Shown here: piece after piece, positions 63,900 to 64,000 of the stretch
Numbering within the stretch: position 1 is the stretch's first letter
How the letters are laid out: each line of letters starts with the position of its first letter
DNA from: Microvirga terricola
Lineage (GTDB): Bacteria > Pseudomonadota > Alphaproteobacteria > Rhizobiales > Beijerinckiaceae
Reading direction: 5' to 3'
Assembly (NCBI RefSeq): GCF_011777495.1
Contig: NZ_JAATJS010000006.1
Span: 62,001-126,000 of the forward strand
DNA: 64,000 nt
Notes under the pieces: generated by a model
What the model was told of the DNA's origin: nothing
Seen by the model: only the letters and a program-made list of their open reading frames with translations
Databases searched by the model: none
Program-made: the position numbers and the translations under genes

Positions 63900-64000
63900 A
63901 TGCCATCCTTTGCCGACCTGATCCAGCAGAGCGCCGCCCATGCCTGGCTGTTCGTTCCGAGTGCCATTGCGCTGGGTGCGCTGCATGGACTTGAGCCGGG
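63900..64000 (+). CDS. Nickel/cobalt efflux protein (RcnA-like), cut by the window end
   Basis: Only the first 33 residues are present: MPSFADLIQQSAAHAWLFVP then SAIALGALHGLEPG. LGALHGLEPGH is the first helix signature of RcnA/NiCoT-type exporters. The gene lies 12 bp after the DmeR-like repressor, with AAGAG upstream of the ATG. Length and the His-rich loop cannot be seen. Confidence 0.85.
   Translation, partial: MPSFADLIQQSAAHAWLFVPSAIALGALHGLEP

Overview
The window looks like chromosome of an alphaproteobacterium of the order Hyphomicrobiales (Rhizobiales); I cannot fix the genus. The signs are the order small protein - murA - DUF2948 - hisD - UPF0262 - low-molecular-weight phosphatase, 5-aminolevulinate synthase (C4 haem route), a tRNA-His with A73 and no extra 5' G, an FnrN-type regulator, an ExoY/ExoP/ExoF-like exopolysaccharide set and tripartite tricarboxylate (Tct) transport. 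Coding density and GC are high except in one inserted island.

Layout. 1-16.7 kb: exopolysaccharide locus. On the minus strand are an ExoY-like initiating sugar transferase, a Wzz/BY-kinase, a Wzy-like polymerase, an outer-membrane export protein, a GT4 glycosyltransferase and a partial secreted beta-helix protein. Diverging on the plus strand are a radical SAM protein, a DNRLRE/Calx-beta/propeller protein, a P-loop kinase, a Wzx flippase and a nucleotidyltransferase-like/kinase fusion. 17.1-25.8 kb: tRNA-His, tctCAB transporter, TerC-type metal exporter, azlCD, and the LMW phosphatase/UPF0262/hisD/DUF2948 operon. 25.8-28.8 kb: murA, an unlisted 55-aa gene, hemA with an FNR-type box, and tRNA-Thr.

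28.8-37.2 kb: an 8.35-kb integrative element in the 3' end of tRNA-Thr, bounded by 29-bp perfect direct repeats. It carries a tyrosine integrase, a RepA-like helicase, a zinc-motif protein of unknown function, a serine recombinase next to a cluster of TGATAGG motifs, and one large cargo gene against the right end: a protein with a SIR2 NADase domain, a degenerate P-loop NTPase domain and a long helical C-terminus. This is the best candidate in the window for an undescribed system, probably anti-phage defence.

37.5-50.7 kb: a small hypothetical gene, an FAD oxidoreductase coupled to a Cache-HAMP-cyclase, a free-Met-sulfoxide reductase, then a low-oxygen module: fnrN-type regulator, cydDC, a perfect FNR box, cydAB, a 38-aa cydX and hemN. 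FNR boxes before both cydA and hemA suggest that the regulator joins cytochrome bd assembly to haem supply. 50.7-56.9 kb: PsiF-like protein, RTX protein with a decayed downstream RTX tail, and housekeeping enzymes (monooxygenase, MOSC, DUF488, Nudix, IMPase). 57-64 kb: an Afu/Fbp-type iron ABC transporter, HAD phosphatase, an HxlR regulator diverging from an FMN reductase, and a nickel/cobalt RcnR/DmeR-type repressor in front of a truncated RcnA-like exporter.

All assignments rest on reading the sequence and recalling family motifs; no database search was run.
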